Shown: positions 1 through 9,622, counted from the first letter of the stretch. The stretch: DNA of 64,000 bases from Dolichospermum planctonicum (GCF_005402965.1 NZ_BJCF01000003.1:1-64000), one strand, 5' to 3'. Program-made: numbers and translations. The notes: generated from the sequence alone by a model not told the origin.

Positions 1-226
1 TGTTGGGTTTCGTTCCTCAACCCAACCTACTTATTTAACTAATGATCATGTAATCAATCCAGGTGAATCTTATCGCATTCAAGCACCAGATTCTCAAAAA
101 TTGTAGGTTGGGTAGAACGAAGTGAAAACCAACTAATTTAAAGAAGTTGTCAAGAAGTGTTGGGTTTCGTTCCTCAAACCAACCTACTTATATTCATCCC
201 CTAATTTACTCAAACAAAAAAAGATC
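1..226. repeat. Repeat-rich leader with three copies of a 30-bp palindromic repeat
   Basis: The stretch before the protease/TPR gene has three copies of a short imperfect palindrome (TGTTGGGTTT...AACCCAACCTAC): 1-30, 103-133 (opposite orientation, diverged) and 158-187. The same family recurs at 22622-22652, 23341-23371 and 24585-24615. Between the first two copies lies a piece of the downstream gene (see the fragment at 33-90). No other gene is seen here. Confidence 0.8.
33..90 (+). pseudogene. Duplicated fragment of the downstream protease gene
   Basis: Bases 33-90 match bases 453-510 at a constant offset of 420 with only a few substitutions. The matching part encodes the stretch around the catalytic histidine of the first trypsin-like domain (LTNDHVINPGESYRIQAPD in the intact gene). 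The fragment ends abruptly in repeat sequence on both sides and has no start codon, so it is a relic of a partial duplication, not a gene. Confidence 0.85.
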
Positions 227-3200
227 ATGAAATACCTATTTTTTACCCTCATTTGCACAACTGCTTTATTAACTATTCCTCAGCAATTGTTATTGATTTC
301 TCCTCAACCAGTTACCGCACAAGAACCTACAAAAAAACTATTAACCTCAGCACAATTACAAGATTTAGCCAAATCTATCACCGTGAAAATATTAACTAAA
401 AATGGCAGTGCTTCAGGAACTTTAATTGCCAAAAATGGTAATAATTACACTATTTTAACTAATGATCATGTGATTAATCCAGGGGAATCTTATCGCATTC
501 AAGCACCAGATGGAAAAATATATCCTGCTACTGTCATTAAAGAAAAACCCCCATCTTTAAAAAATCAAGATGCAGCTTTATTCCAGTTTCAATCAACAGG
601 AGAATATACCATAGCTACCTTAGGAATTTCCGCACCTATAGCAGTAAATCAAAAAATTGTCGCGGCTGGATTTGTGAATGATAGTGCTAAATTAGTTTTC
701 ACAGAAGGACAAATTTCTCTATTACCAGATAAAAGTTTTCAAGGAGGTTATCGCATTGGTTATAATAACAAAATTCAACCGGGAATGAGTGGCGGACCCA
801 TATTAAATTATCAAGGTGAAGTTATTGGCATTAATGCCGTTCATGCCTATCCTATTTCTGATAAAATATATACCTATATTGACAATAGTAAACCCAGCGC
901 AGCCGAACGTCAGCAAATGCGTCAATATAGTTGGGGTTTACCGATTTATAGTGTTGCTAAGATAGTCCCGGAATTTGTGGCTAAATCGCCTATAAAGATT
1001 GATAATTCGGGTTTGAGAGTAAAAAAAGGTTTAATCCAAAATATTGACCAAATTGCCCAAGAAATTACGGTTTTAATTCCTAATGCTAACTCCACAGATA
1101 TGGGTTCTGGGGTAATTATTGCCCAGCAAGGTAATATTTATTATGTGTTGACCGCAGATCATGTTATCTGGAATCGTGATGAAAAAAAATTAAAAAATAA
1201 GTTAGAAATAGTCGCACCGGATAATCAAAGATATGCTATAAATGTCAGCAATGCGAAAAGAATGCCTGGAGTTGATTTAGCCGTTGTTCAATTTACCAGT
1301 AATCAAAAATATCGAGTTGCAACTTTAGCAAATTATAGTTTAAATACTAAAGATCAAAAAGTGTTTGTTTCTGGTTTTCCTGGTAATAAACAACAAAGTA
1401 AAAACAAACCTCATCGGATTTTGACGGCGGGAGTTTTGAGCCAACCAGAATTAATCAGGTTGAATACTTATGTAAGTTTCAATAATCAAAGTTCTCGGAT
1501 ACCTGCGCGAATACAAACTGTTTTAAGTGATGGTTATGATCTACTTTATAGTAATATTACTAAAGGCGGAATGAGTGGCGGTGCAGTTTTAGATACCCAA
1601 GGAAGATTAATTGGTATTCATGGCAGAGTGGAAGGTGAAATATCACTCGATTTTGATGGTGAAATCAATTTAGGTAGTAGTTCTGGTGTTCCCATTAGGA
1701 CATTTTTAAATTTAGTTGAACAAGCAGGAATAGATTCAGATTTAAAAGTCGAAACTACTGCACCAGCTACACTAAAAAAATCGGAAGAGGATGTAATTAG
1801 TGAATATTTATTACCATTGGATCAAGTTCCTAAAAATAGTGATGATGAAATATTATGGCTAAATTATGCTAATCAACTATGGCGTTCTCAGAAATATGCA
1901 GAAGCAATAAAAGCCGTTGATAAAGCGATTAGCAAAAAACCGAATTTTTATCAAGCTTGGTATTTCAAGGGGATGATATTTAGTAGTGAGAAAAAATACC
2001 CAGAATCAATTGCTGCTTTTGATAAAGCTCTTAAAATTAATCCCAACTTTGCTCAAGCTTGGAAAGAGCGAAGTCACTCACTATTGCAATCAGATAAATC
2101 TTCAGAAGCATTGGTATCTCTAGACAAAGCCATTGCTCTGAGTCCTAATCAATTTGATCTTTACGCTTGGCGAGGTCGTGTGTTGTTTTTATTACAGCGC
2201 TTTCCTGAAGCGATTGATACTGTAAATCAATCTATTAAAATTTACCCTCATTTTTCTGCCTATGGGATACGAGCTTTTGCCTACCTTTTCCTAGGTGAAT
2301 ATCAAAATGCTATAGCTGATTATACTGAAGCTATTCGTCTTGCTCCTGACAGTGCCTTCTGCTACAGTCTTCGGGGTCTTGTTTACTCTTTATCAAAAGA
2401 TTATAAAAAAGCTATAGCTGATTATACTGAAGCTATTCGTCTTGCTCCCAACAATGCCGAATACTACAGCAGTCGGGGTAATGCTTACTCTTTATTAAAT
2501 GATGAAAACAAAGCTACAGCCGATTACAAAAGAGCCGTTAGCATTGAACCAAAGGATGCTGAAGATTACAAAAATCGAGGTAGTGCTTATTTAGGATTAA
2601 AAGACTATAAGAAAGCTATATCTGATTTTACTGAAGCTATTCGCATTGCTCCCAAAAATCTATTATACTTTCAATATTACCAGAGTCGGGCTGAAGCGTA
2701 CTCTTTATCAAAAGATAATAAAAAAGCTATAGCTGATTTTACTGAAGCTATTCGCTTGTCTAATTACTATCTTGGCAAAGCTTCATTATATCTCCAGCGT
2801 GCTTCTCAATATTTTCAATTGAAAGAACAAAAACAAGGTATAGCTGACTTTACTGAAGCTATTCGCATTGCCCCCAATGAAATAATTAGTTTAATGAATG
2901 TAGCCATTCAATTTGACCCTAAAAATGCCGACTACTATTTGTCCAGGGGTTTCTTTTATGCTCTTTTAAACAAGTTTCAAGAAGCCACGGCTGATTACAC
3001 TCAAGCCATTAAAATTGACCCCAAAAATGCAGCATACTATGTTGTTAGGGGTGCTGTTTATGGCGAATTAAAAAACTACAAACAGGCGGTTGATGATTAC
3101 ACTCAAGCCATTCAACTTGATCCTAAAAATCCAACATACTATCGTGATAGAGGGGATAATTATTATGAATTAAAAGACTACAAACAGGCGATTAATGATT

Positions 3201-4249
3201 ACACTCAAGCCATTAAAATTGATCCTCAATATGCTGATACATATCGGAGTCGGGGTAATGTTTATTTGCAGTTAAAAGAATACAAGCAGGCAATTGATGA
3301 TTACAGTCAAGCTATTAAACTTGACACTAAAAATGCCAATTACTATGCCCGTCGGGGTCTTACTTACCTTCAATTAAAGGACTATAAACAGGCAATTGAT
3401 GATTACACTCAAGCCATTAAACTTGACCCTAAAAATGCAGGATACTATGCCCGTAGGGGTTTTGCCTATTTTGAATTAAAAGACTACAAACAAGCAATTA
3501 ATGATTGGACTCAAGCCATTAAACTTGATCCTAAAAATGCAGGATACTATGGTGCTAGGGGTGATGCTTATTTACAATTGAAAGACTACAAACAAGCAAT
3601 TAATGATTATACTCAGGCCATTCAACTTGATCCTAAAAATGCAATATACTATGGTGGTAGGGGTCTTGCTTACTTACAATTAAAAGACTATAAACTGGCA
3701 ATTAATGATTATACTCAAGCCATTCAACTTGATCCTAAAAATGCAATATACTATGGTGGTAGGGGTCTTGCTTACTTACAATTAAAAGACTATAAACTGG
3801 CAATTAATGATTACAGTCAAGCCATTAAATTAAAACCAGACTTTACCGAAGCCTACTATGTTCGGGGTATTGCTCACTATTTCTTAAAAGACTACAAACA
3901 GGCAATTAATGATTGGAATCAAGCCATTAAATTAAAACCAGACTATCCCGAAGCTTACACGAACTTAGGTATAGTTTCCTATGAAATGGGAGAAGTAGAA
4001 ACAGCAATTAATTATTGGCGAAATGCGATCAAAATCAATAGCAATTTTGCAGAAGCACATTTAGCATTAGGTGTAGCCTTGTATGGAAAAGGTGATCAAG
4101 AAGCCGGTTTGAAATCCGCAGAAACGGCATTAAAATTAGATAAACGTTATGGAAAGATTGAGTTTCTCAAAGAAAATGGTTGGGGTGAAAAGTTGATAAT
4201 TAATACGCAATTATTTCTCCAAAATCCCAGAATTAAAGCTTTGATTTAG
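227..4249 (+). CDS. Exported protein with two trypsin-like peptidase domains and a long TPR array
   Basis: This 1340-residue protein starts with a hydrophobic signal peptide (about residues 1-31, ending near VTAQ), so it should be exported. Two trypsin/DegP-like domains follow. The first has H81 (NDHVI), D115 (DAALF) and S188 (GMSGGP). The second has H312 (ADHVI), D350 (DLAVV) and S450 (GMSGGA). Both triads look complete, so both domains could be active. From about residue 540 to 1310 there are about 20 tetratricopeptide repeats, many in the DYKQAI(N/D)DYTQAI form, which normally bind protein partners. No PDZ domain is seen, unlike HtrA/Deg proteases. Two adjacent TPR units (3604-3705 and 3706-3807) are almost identical DNA, which indicates recent duplication. 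The substrate is unknown. A hairpin at 4276-4303 follows the gene. Confidence 0.85.
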   Translation: MKYLFFTLICTTALLTIPQQLLLISPQPVTAQEPTKKLLTSAQLQDLAKSITVKILTKNGSASGTLIAKNGNNYTILTNDHVINPGESYRIQAPDGKIYPATVIKEKPPSLKNQDAALFQFQSTGEYTIATLGISAPIAVNQKIVAAGFVNDSAKLVFTEGQISLLPDKSFQGGYRIGYNNKIQPGMSGGPILNYQGEVIGINAVHAYPISDKIYTYIDNSKPSAAERQQMRQYSWGLPIYSVAKIVPEFVAKSPIKIDNSGLRVKKGLIQNIDQIAQEITVLIPNANSTDMGSGVIIAQQGNIYYVLTADHVIWNRDEKKLKNKLEIVAPDNQRYAINVSNAKRMPGVDLAVVQFTSNQKYRVATLANYSLNTKDQKVFVSGFPGNKQQSKNKPHRILTAGVLSQPELIRLNTYVSFNNQSSRIPARIQTVLSDGYDLLYSNITKGGMSGGAVLDTQGRLIGIHGRVEGEISLDFDGEINLGSSSGVPIRTFLNLVEQAGIDSDLKVETTAPATLKKSEEDVISEYLLPLDQVPKNSDDEILWLNYANQLWRSQKYAEAIKAVDKAISKKPNFYQAWYFKGMIFSSEKKYPESIAAFDKALKINPNFAQAWKERSHSLLQSDKSSEALVSLDKAIALSPNQFDLYAWRGRVLFLLQRFPEAIDTVNQSIKIYPHFSAYGIRAFAYLFLGEYQNAIADYTEAIRLAPDSAFCYSLRGLVYSLSKDYKKAIADYTEAIRLAPNNAEYYSSRGNAYSLLNDENKATADYKRAVSIEPKDAEDYKNRGSAYLGLKDYKKAISDFTEAIRIAPKNLLYFQYYQSRAEAYSLSKDNKKAIADFTEAIRLSNYYLGKASLYLQRASQYFQLKEQKQGIADFTEAIRIAPNEIISLMNVAIQFDPKNADYYLSRGFFYALLNKFQEATADYTQAIKIDPKNAAYYVVRGAVYGELKNYKQAVDDYTQAIQLDPKNPTYYRDRGDNYYELKDYKQAINDYTQAIKIDPQYADTYRSRGNVYLQLKEYKQAIDDYSQAIKLDTKNANYYARRGLTYLQLKDYKQAIDDYTQAIKLDPKNAGYYARRGFAYFELKDYKQAINDWTQAIKLDPKNAGYYGARGDAYLQLKDYKQAINDYTQAIQLDPKNAIYYGGRGLAYLQLKDYKLAINDYTQAIQLDPKNAIYYGGRGLAYLQLKDYKLAINDYSQAIKLKPDFTEAYYVRGIAHYFLKDYKQAINDWNQAIKLKPDYPEAYTNLGIVSYEMGEVETAINYWRNAIKINSNFAEAHLALGVALYGKGDQEAGLKSAETALKLDKRYGKIEFLKENGWGEKLIINTQLFLQNPRIKALI

Positions 4250-4275
4250 ACAATAGACATTGAGGTAAAAATAAT

Positions 4276-4303
4276 GTAGAGATGTTCCATATAACGTCTC
4301 TAC
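4276..4303. repeat. GTAGAGA-GTT / AAC-TCTCTAC hairpin repeat
   Basis: An inverted repeat with 11-bp arms (4276-4286 and 4293-4303, one mismatch) around CCATAT, 27 bases after the protease/TPR stop. It is followed by ACAAAAAACC and not by a T-run, so a terminator role is uncertain. The same element occurs after the DUF456 gene at 12519-12542, so it is best read as a dispersed repeat. Confidence 0.7.
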
Positions 4304-4388
4304 AAAAAACCTCTCTACAGAGTTTTTAATTTCTCGCAAATAATAAGTTCAATCAACTGTCATGAAATATTAATAGAATATTAACAAT

Positions 4389-4691
4389 TTACGAGATGGG
4401 AGTAATTATTTCTTTTACTAACACATAAGGTTCAACGATCAGAGCATTAAATCGCTTGTTACGGTGGAAATTCCATTCTCCCACTTGATCTACTGTAGGT
4501 TTAGCTAATAATTGTTCATCTATCCAATGTTGTACTGAAAGAATATTATCACTAGCGATCGCTTCTCCCACATCTAATAAGTCTAAATTTTCCGCTACTA
4601 CAATCACTGCATCTTTTTGAACATGGGGAATTAACCATTCCCATTCTGCTTCATCAAGATTTTGCTGTAATTTTTCTCGTAATTCCGACAT
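4389..4691 (-). CDS. DUF2288 family protein
   Basis: A 100-residue soluble protein without signal peptide or membrane segment. The pattern EWEWLIPHVQKDAVIVV, LDLLDVGEAIASD, then a C-terminal LIVEPYVLVKEI fits the DUF2288 family of small bacterial proteins. Its function is unknown. It stands alone on the minus strand, convergent with the protease/TPR gene and 167 bases downstream of the helicase operon, so it could in principle be read through from that operon. Confidence 0.75.
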   Translation of the reverse strand: MSELREKLQQNLDEAEWEWLIPHVQKDAVIVVAENLDLLDVGEAIASDNILSVQHWIDEQLLAKPTVDQVGEWNFHRNKRFNALIVEPYVLVKEIITPIS

Positions 4692-4858
4692 AATTTGCCA
4701 CTTTTTTGGTTACTAGTTTGATTTTACAATATAACAACCCAATTGTATGTGAGGCTGCACAGAATCATAAAATCCATTAATTCATGTGTTTTTATCTGGG
4801 TTTGTCTACGGTCAATTATTCTTAAAATCTTATTCTATTTGGTATTACAATCATTTTA

Positions 4859-7345
4859 TTAGCTGCTAGAGAATGTAGTTTCAATTAAATATTCAGTAGG
4901 TAGTGAGTTAATAAACTGACTTTTGGACTTAGGTTCATTTTTATAATCTTTGAGAAACCAGGAGATAAATAACTGTTTTTTTGCTCTTGTTAACGCTACA
5001 TAAAATAACCGCTTTTCCTCCTCTAATTGATTATCCCGTAAACTGAAATAACTGGGAAATTCTTGATCACACATACCCGCAATAAAAATATGATCAAATT
5101 CTAAACCTTTGGATTGATGAATTGTGATAATTAAAAGCTGATTATTTTCTTGAGAAATTTGATCTAAATTTTTCGCTAAAGCTGTATATTCGAGAATATT
5201 TCTTAACGCTGTATCAGGATGTAATTCTACATTATCCTGTTCTTTGAAAATCTTGACTAATCTTTTCAGATTTTCTAACCTGTGTGGTTGATGATTTTCA
5301 TAAAAATCATATAAACCAGACTCGATTAAAATATTACCTAATAAATCTGCTGGACGTAATTTTTGGCTGGAATTTTTCCAACTGTGAATATCATTAGCTA
5401 AAGCTTCAAATTCCTCTCCATAAAGATAAACTAAAGCTTGACGATAATCAGCACGATGTTTAATTAAAGGTATGAGAATTGTTAATAATTCCACAGTTGT
5501 ACGGGTATCATCAAGAGCGCGATGACTGGGTAATTGATTGAGGTTTAATTGAGTTGCTAAATTTTCTAAACTATAATTATCTGCTGGGATAAATCGTTTT
5601 GCTAAATCCCAGGTATCTCCCCATATAAATTGAGGAGTTGATAAACCCAATTTTTGAGCATCAGCTATAATCATTTTAATATCAAAGCCGAGATTATGTC
5701 CCAATAAAAAAGCATCACTAATAAATGCTAAAAACTCTATAAATACATCAAGAGCATTTCTCCCATTTGTGGCTAAAAATTCATCACTATAACCATGTAT
5801 TTGTTCTGAATCTCCCACGGGTATAGTATTTTTAATATAAGCATGAAATTCAGATTTTATCTGACCATTAATCAATTTAATAGCAGCAATTTCAATTACT
5901 TGATCTTTACCGGTTATCAAACCCGTAGTTTCCACATCAAAAACAACAATTGTTCCTGAATCATAAGCAGTAATTAAATTACTAAAAGGATCACCATCAA
6001 TAAAAGTTTGTGTTGAGGCCATATCAGTTAATTTAAAACCACAAACTTCATTTGCCTTGATGATCTTGATGATATGATTAATAGTAAAATTACCAATTCC
6101 CCGACTACGACGTAATAACATTCTTAACAGTGAAGTTGCATCAAAAGGATTAATAATAAAACGTAAATAAGCAAGAGTATCTTTAATTTCTTGAAGAGAA
6201 AAAAAATCATGTTGTTCAACTGTGATACAGGGAACATTGAATTTTTCTAAAGTTTTGCTAATTATACCAATACGTTTATGATTTCTCGTTAAAACAGCAA
6301 CTCGATTATATGGAAAATCAGGATTATTTTTAGCTAAACTTTGAATTTGTTTAGCAATCCATTTTCCTTCATCATATTCATTTTTAGCTGCATAAATTGG
6401 AATTAGTTCACCATTTTTACAATTGAGTGCAGGAGTTATTTTTGTATGTCTTGTTGCAAAGGAATCAGCAAAACCAGAAGCGGTATTAAGTAAAGTTCTA
6501 GTAGCGCGATAATTCCAAGTTAGAGAATATTCTTGAGGTTGAAACTGTTGTTTAAATTGACTGACAACTTTTTCAGGTTCAGAACCTCTCCATTCATAAA
6601 TAGTTTGATCTAAATCTCCAATTATGGCAATATTACCAGTTCTAGCAGCTAAAGTTGTGACAAGTTCATATTCTGATAAATGAGTATCTTGAACTTCATC
6701 TACTTGAATAAAATCAAAACGATTTTCCCATCTTTGTTTAATTTCTGGATAATAGGAAAACAAAGAACGAATATAAAAGATTAAATCAGCAAAGTCTAAA
6801 GCATGACATTCTTGTAATAAATTTTGGTATTTATTAGCTAATTTTGCCTTATATATTCCTAATGGTGCAAATAATTTTTCTAGAGGGTAATTAGGAGATA
6901 GTTGTAAATGACTCGCTTTAGTTTTACAATCTGCTATTTGTGATAATTTATTTTGAGCTTTTTTATCGTCACGTAGTTTAAAAATATCTTTAACTATTCC
7001 TAAGCAGTCAGTATCATCATAAACTACAAAATCTGTTGGTAAACCAATATTTCTCGCTTCTATTCTCAGGATAGAAGTACATAAACTATGAAAAGTTTTA
7101 ATTGTGATATGGCGAAATTGTTGAGGACACATTTCTGCTAACCGTTTTTTCATTTCTTTAGCTGCGCGGTTAGTGAAAGTGAGACAGAGTATTTTTTCGG
7201 GAGGAATACCTTGTTTAATTGCGTTGACAACTCTTGAGGATAAAACGCGGGTTTTACCAGTTCCCACGGGAGCTAATATTAATAATGCTCCATTTATGTG
7301 GTTGATGATTTTTAGTTGTTCAGGGTTGGGTTGAGTTTGTGACAT
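4859..7345 (-). CDS. UvrD/PcrA-like superfamily 1 helicase with inserted DEDDh 3'-5' exonuclease domain
   Basis: This 828-residue protein has the UvrD-type helicase motifs: Walker A near residues 24-32 (APVGTGKT), motif II VDEVQDT, motif III GDLDQTIYEWRGS, then TIHQSKGLEF and a C-terminal FYVALTRAKKQL. Between the halves (about residues 465-625) is a complete DnaQ-like exonuclease: ExoI FDVETTG with D470 and E472, ExoII GHNLGFD, and ExoIII HRALDDTRTT. The enzyme should unwind DNA and degrade 3' ends. It starts 15 bases after the methyltransferase stop and so looks like the third gene of a restriction-modification operon. The family also includes stand-alone repair helicases, so a defence role is inferred from position only. 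Confidence 0.85.
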   Translation of the reverse strand: MSQTQPNPEQLKIINHINGALLILAPVGTGKTRVLSSRVVNAIKQGIPPEKILCLTFTNRAAKEMKKRLAEMCPQQFRHITIKTFHSLCTSILRIEARNIGLPTDFVVYDDTDCLGIVKDIFKLRDDKKAQNKLSQIADCKTKASHLQLSPNYPLEKLFAPLGIYKAKLANKYQNLLQECHALDFADLIFYIRSLFSYYPEIKQRWENRFDFIQVDEVQDTHLSEYELVTTLAARTGNIAIIGDLDQTIYEWRGSEPEKVVSQFKQQFQPQEYSLTWNYRATRTLLNTASGFADSFATRHTKITPALNCKNGELIPIYAAKNEYDEGKWIAKQIQSLAKNNPDFPYNRVAVLTRNHKRIGIISKTLEKFNVPCITVEQHDFFSLQEIKDTLAYLRFIINPFDATSLLRMLLRRSRGIGNFTINHIIKIIKANEVCGFKLTDMASTQTFIDGDPFSNLITAYDSGTIVVFDVETTGLITGKDQVIEIAAIKLINGQIKSEFHAYIKNTIPVGDSEQIHGYSDEFLATNGRNALDVFIEFLAFISDAFLLGHNLGFDIKMIIADAQKLGLSTPQFIWGDTWDLAKRFIPADNYSLENLATQLNLNQLPSHRALDDTRTTVELLTILIPLIKHRADYRQALVYLYGEEFEALANDIHSWKNSSQKLRPADLLGNILIESGLYDFYENHQPHRLENLKRLVKIFKEQDNVELHPDTALRNILEYTALAKNLDQISQENNQLLIITIHQSKGLEFDHIFIAGMCDQEFPSYFSLRDNQLEEEKRLFYVALTRAKKQLFISWFLKDYKNEPKSKSQFINSLPTEYLIETTFSSS

Positions 7346-7360
7346 AGGAAATATGATAAT

Positions 7361-8323
7361 TTAAACAGTTAACAACGAAACATCAGATATGTGATATTTA
7401 TTTTTATCTTCAATATACATTAGTAGAGATTTAGCAACATATTCTGCTAATTTAATGGGTACAGCATTACCAATCATTTGTTCTAAATCTGTTTTTGAAC
7501 CGACAAAAATAAAATCATCAGGGAAAGTTTGAATATAACTTCTTTCACGAGTAGTTAGAGGACGTAAATCTGGTGTTAATGGTGCAACATCTCCGGGATG
7601 TTGTTGATAAGTTTTAGGTATTGGTCTATTTACGCCTCTAATAGTTGGACTTGGTTCATCGATAGTAAAAATGGCTCTTCTTTGATAACTTCTAGGATGA
7701 CGATAATAATATTCAATCCCCAAACTATTTCCTAAATAATCTCTAATGGTTGTATTTTTTTTGGATAAATTAGCTTCCAGATAAGTCTTTAAATTATCAT
7801 CTTTACCACCCAATTCTCCTATACAAAAGAATCTCCTTCTCTTTTGTGGTACACCGCATAGACTAGCATCTAATACTTTTTCTGTTAAACCATAACCAGC
7901 AGATTTGAGGATTTGCTTAAATTCTTGATATTTGTGTGATTTTCTAAATAATTGTACATTTTCTAAAACAAACCATTGACTAGAAACATTAGCTACTATT
8001 TCAGCAAATGTAATACTTAAATCTCCCCTACCTAAATCTTCATTACGCTTACCAGCGCTGGAAAAGTCTTGACATGGTGGACCACCAATAATTACATCAG
8101 GTGAGAATTTTTTAAATATTGAATAATTATTATTTACCTGACTCAAATCATATTCAAAAATTGGATGATGAAAATTTTGCTGATAAACATTTATGGCAGA
8201 TTTCCAGTTTTCAAAAGCAGCGACAATTTGAAATCCACTATTCTGAAATCCTAGCGATAAACCACCACAACCAGAAAATATATCTATGACCTTTAAGGAA
8301 GACGATTTCATTTGTATATTCAT
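7361..8323 (-). CDS. C5-cytosine DNA methyltransferase of a type II restriction-modification system
   Basis: This 320-residue protein shows the ordered motifs of DNA (cytosine-5) methyltransferases: motif I DIFSGCGGLS (SAM binding), motif IV GGPPCQDFSSAG with catalytic C84, motif VI ENVQ (about 121-124), motif VIII QKRRRFF and motif X QMIGNAVP. It should methylate the site cut by the neighbouring endonuclease. Its ATG overlaps the endonuclease stop by one base (TAATG), which indicates translational coupling. A second in-frame ATG at codon 5 is an alternative start. The length is normal for the family. Confidence 0.92.
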   Translation of the reverse strand: MNIQMKSSSLKVIDIFSGCGGLSLGFQNSGFQIVAAFENWKSAINVYQQNFHHPIFEYDLSQVNNNYSIFKKFSPDVIIGGPPCQDFSSAGKRNEDLGRGDLSITFAEIVANVSSQWFVLENVQLFRKSHKYQEFKQILKSAGYGLTEKVLDASLCGVPQKRRRFFCIGELGGKDDNLKTYLEANLSKKNTTIRDYLGNSLGIEYYYRHPRSYQRRAIFTIDEPSPTIRGVNRPIPKTYQQHPGDVAPLTPDLRPLTTRERSYIQTFPDDFIFVGSKTDLEQMIGNAVPIKLAEYVAKSLLMYIEDKNKYHISDVSLLTV

Positions 8324-9423
8324 TAAATTTCCTTTAGTCTATCATCAAAAATTTCTGGATTGCTGAAAATAATAGCATCAAATCTTCTTTCAGGACTTAA
8401 AAAGTTTTGCCCTCCTCCTAAAATGATGTTTTTAATTTCTTCTTTGGTAATTCTGGGTTGAAGCAAATTATCACAAGTCATATAAGGACGAGTATTAGAA
8501 CCACTTAAAGCAAAGGCTTTATCATTCTTGGTGTTATAGGTTAATGTATCAATCACCAATTTATGATTTATTTTACCGACCAGAGCAAATTCATATAACA
8601 TCTTTGCCAACCAGACAACAGAACGCATAGGTCTTTGAATGGTTTCTTCTGATTTAGCTAATCTTTTAGTGATATCAAAGAAAAGCCTGGTAAAACCAAA
8701 GTTACTCCAGATAAAAATATCTAAACAGTTTTGATAAAGTTTAGAAGTTTTACCTACAGTTTTCCATATCGGTTGCATAACTAAGGGAGATTGAATTGCT
8801 ATATTCTCACTTATTAAAGTATCTAAACTATCTACAATTTGAGGAATAAAAGGCAATACCTGACGGATACTTAACCAATCTTCAATTTGACTACATACGG
8901 GTTGAAGATAATTGAGTAATTTATCTCTTGAATTTTCAAATTTATGAGCAATACTCAAAGCAAGATACACAATAGTATCTGGTCTGGTAACAATTTCACA
9001 GCCGTATTCATAATCTGGTAACCGATAAGTAGAATTATCAGGTAATGCAGTTAATTTAATTTCTATACTTCGTAAACAAGCATTATCTCTATTAAGATCA
9101 TGGGTTACTAAATCAACTCGCGGCAATTTACCAACAACTATTTTTCTATAAGGTATATAGTCACTCTCAAAAGAAAAAAATAAATGGGGAGAAAGAGGAT
9201 CAATACCAAATATTTGAGAAATATCTATTTCTTGATGCTCAATTTTTAACTGTTTGTCCAAGGTTAAATAATTAAGTTTTAAACCTTTCTGATACATATA
9301 ACAAGCTAAGGATGCGGGAAAAGAATTATTAAATTGATTTTTTCCCCAACTTTCTCTTTGAGAAAAGTCTCTATTGGAATGAGTTAATCCAAATAAGCCT
9401 ACTTGTACATTGTCTGGTTGCAT
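8323..9423 (-). CDS. HindVP-family type II restriction endonuclease
   Basis: This 366-residue protein begins with a conserved block (GLTHSNRDF, ESWGKNQFNNSFPASLACY) that I associate with the HindVP/HgiDI family, whose members cut GRCGYC. A PD-(D/E)xK-type centre is visible as D104 (PRVDLVTHD), E121 and K123 (SIEIKLT). The gene lies just upstream of, and overlaps, a C5 methyltransferase gene, as expected for a type II system. Several Anabaena isolates are known to carry GRCGYC enzymes (AcyI type). The recognition site is an inference from family membership and is not visible in the sequence. Confidence 0.8.
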   Translation of the reverse strand: MQPDNVQVGLFGLTHSNRDFSQRESWGKNQFNNSFPASLACYMYQKGLKLNYLTLDKQLKIEHQEIDISQIFGIDPLSPHLFFSFESDYIPYRKIVVGKLPRVDLVTHDLNRDNACLRSIEIKLTALPDNSTYRLPDYEYGCEIVTRPDTIVYLALSIAHKFENSRDKLLNYLQPVCSQIEDWLSIRQVLPFIPQIVDSLDTLISENIAIQSPLVMQPIWKTVGKTSKLYQNCLDIFIWSNFGFTRLFFDITKRLAKSEETIQRPMRSVVWLAKMLYEFALVGKINHKLVIDTLTYNTKNDKAFALSGSNTRPYMTCDNLLQPRITKEEIKNIILGGGQNFLSPERRFDAIIFSNPEIFDDRLKEI

Positions 9424-9527
9424 TAGTCTAACTTTGATATTATTTAGATAATAATTTTATTATAAATTAATTTTTTGATATTTAGCTGATTATTTGGCGT
9501 AAGGTTCTTACTCGACCCAGGTACAGA

Positions 9528-9560
9528 TTTATCTGGGTTTATCTGGGTTTATCTGCGGTT
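9528..9560. repeat. Short decamer tandem repeat (TTATCTGGGT)
   Basis: About three tandem copies of a TTATCTGGGT-like decamer lie in the 199-base spacer between the restriction gene (upstream end at 9423) and plsC. It is one of many short tandem arrays in this window. Nothing else is recognised in the spacer. Confidence 0.6.
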
Positions 9561-9622
9561 TATTGCTGATTCCTGTACCTGACTGAGAAAGGAAATGCTA
9601 TAGTGCATCTCCTTTTTAAATT

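Noticed and set aside
227-4249. HtrA/Deg protease
   Set aside because: There are two trypsin-like domains and TPRs but no PDZ domain.
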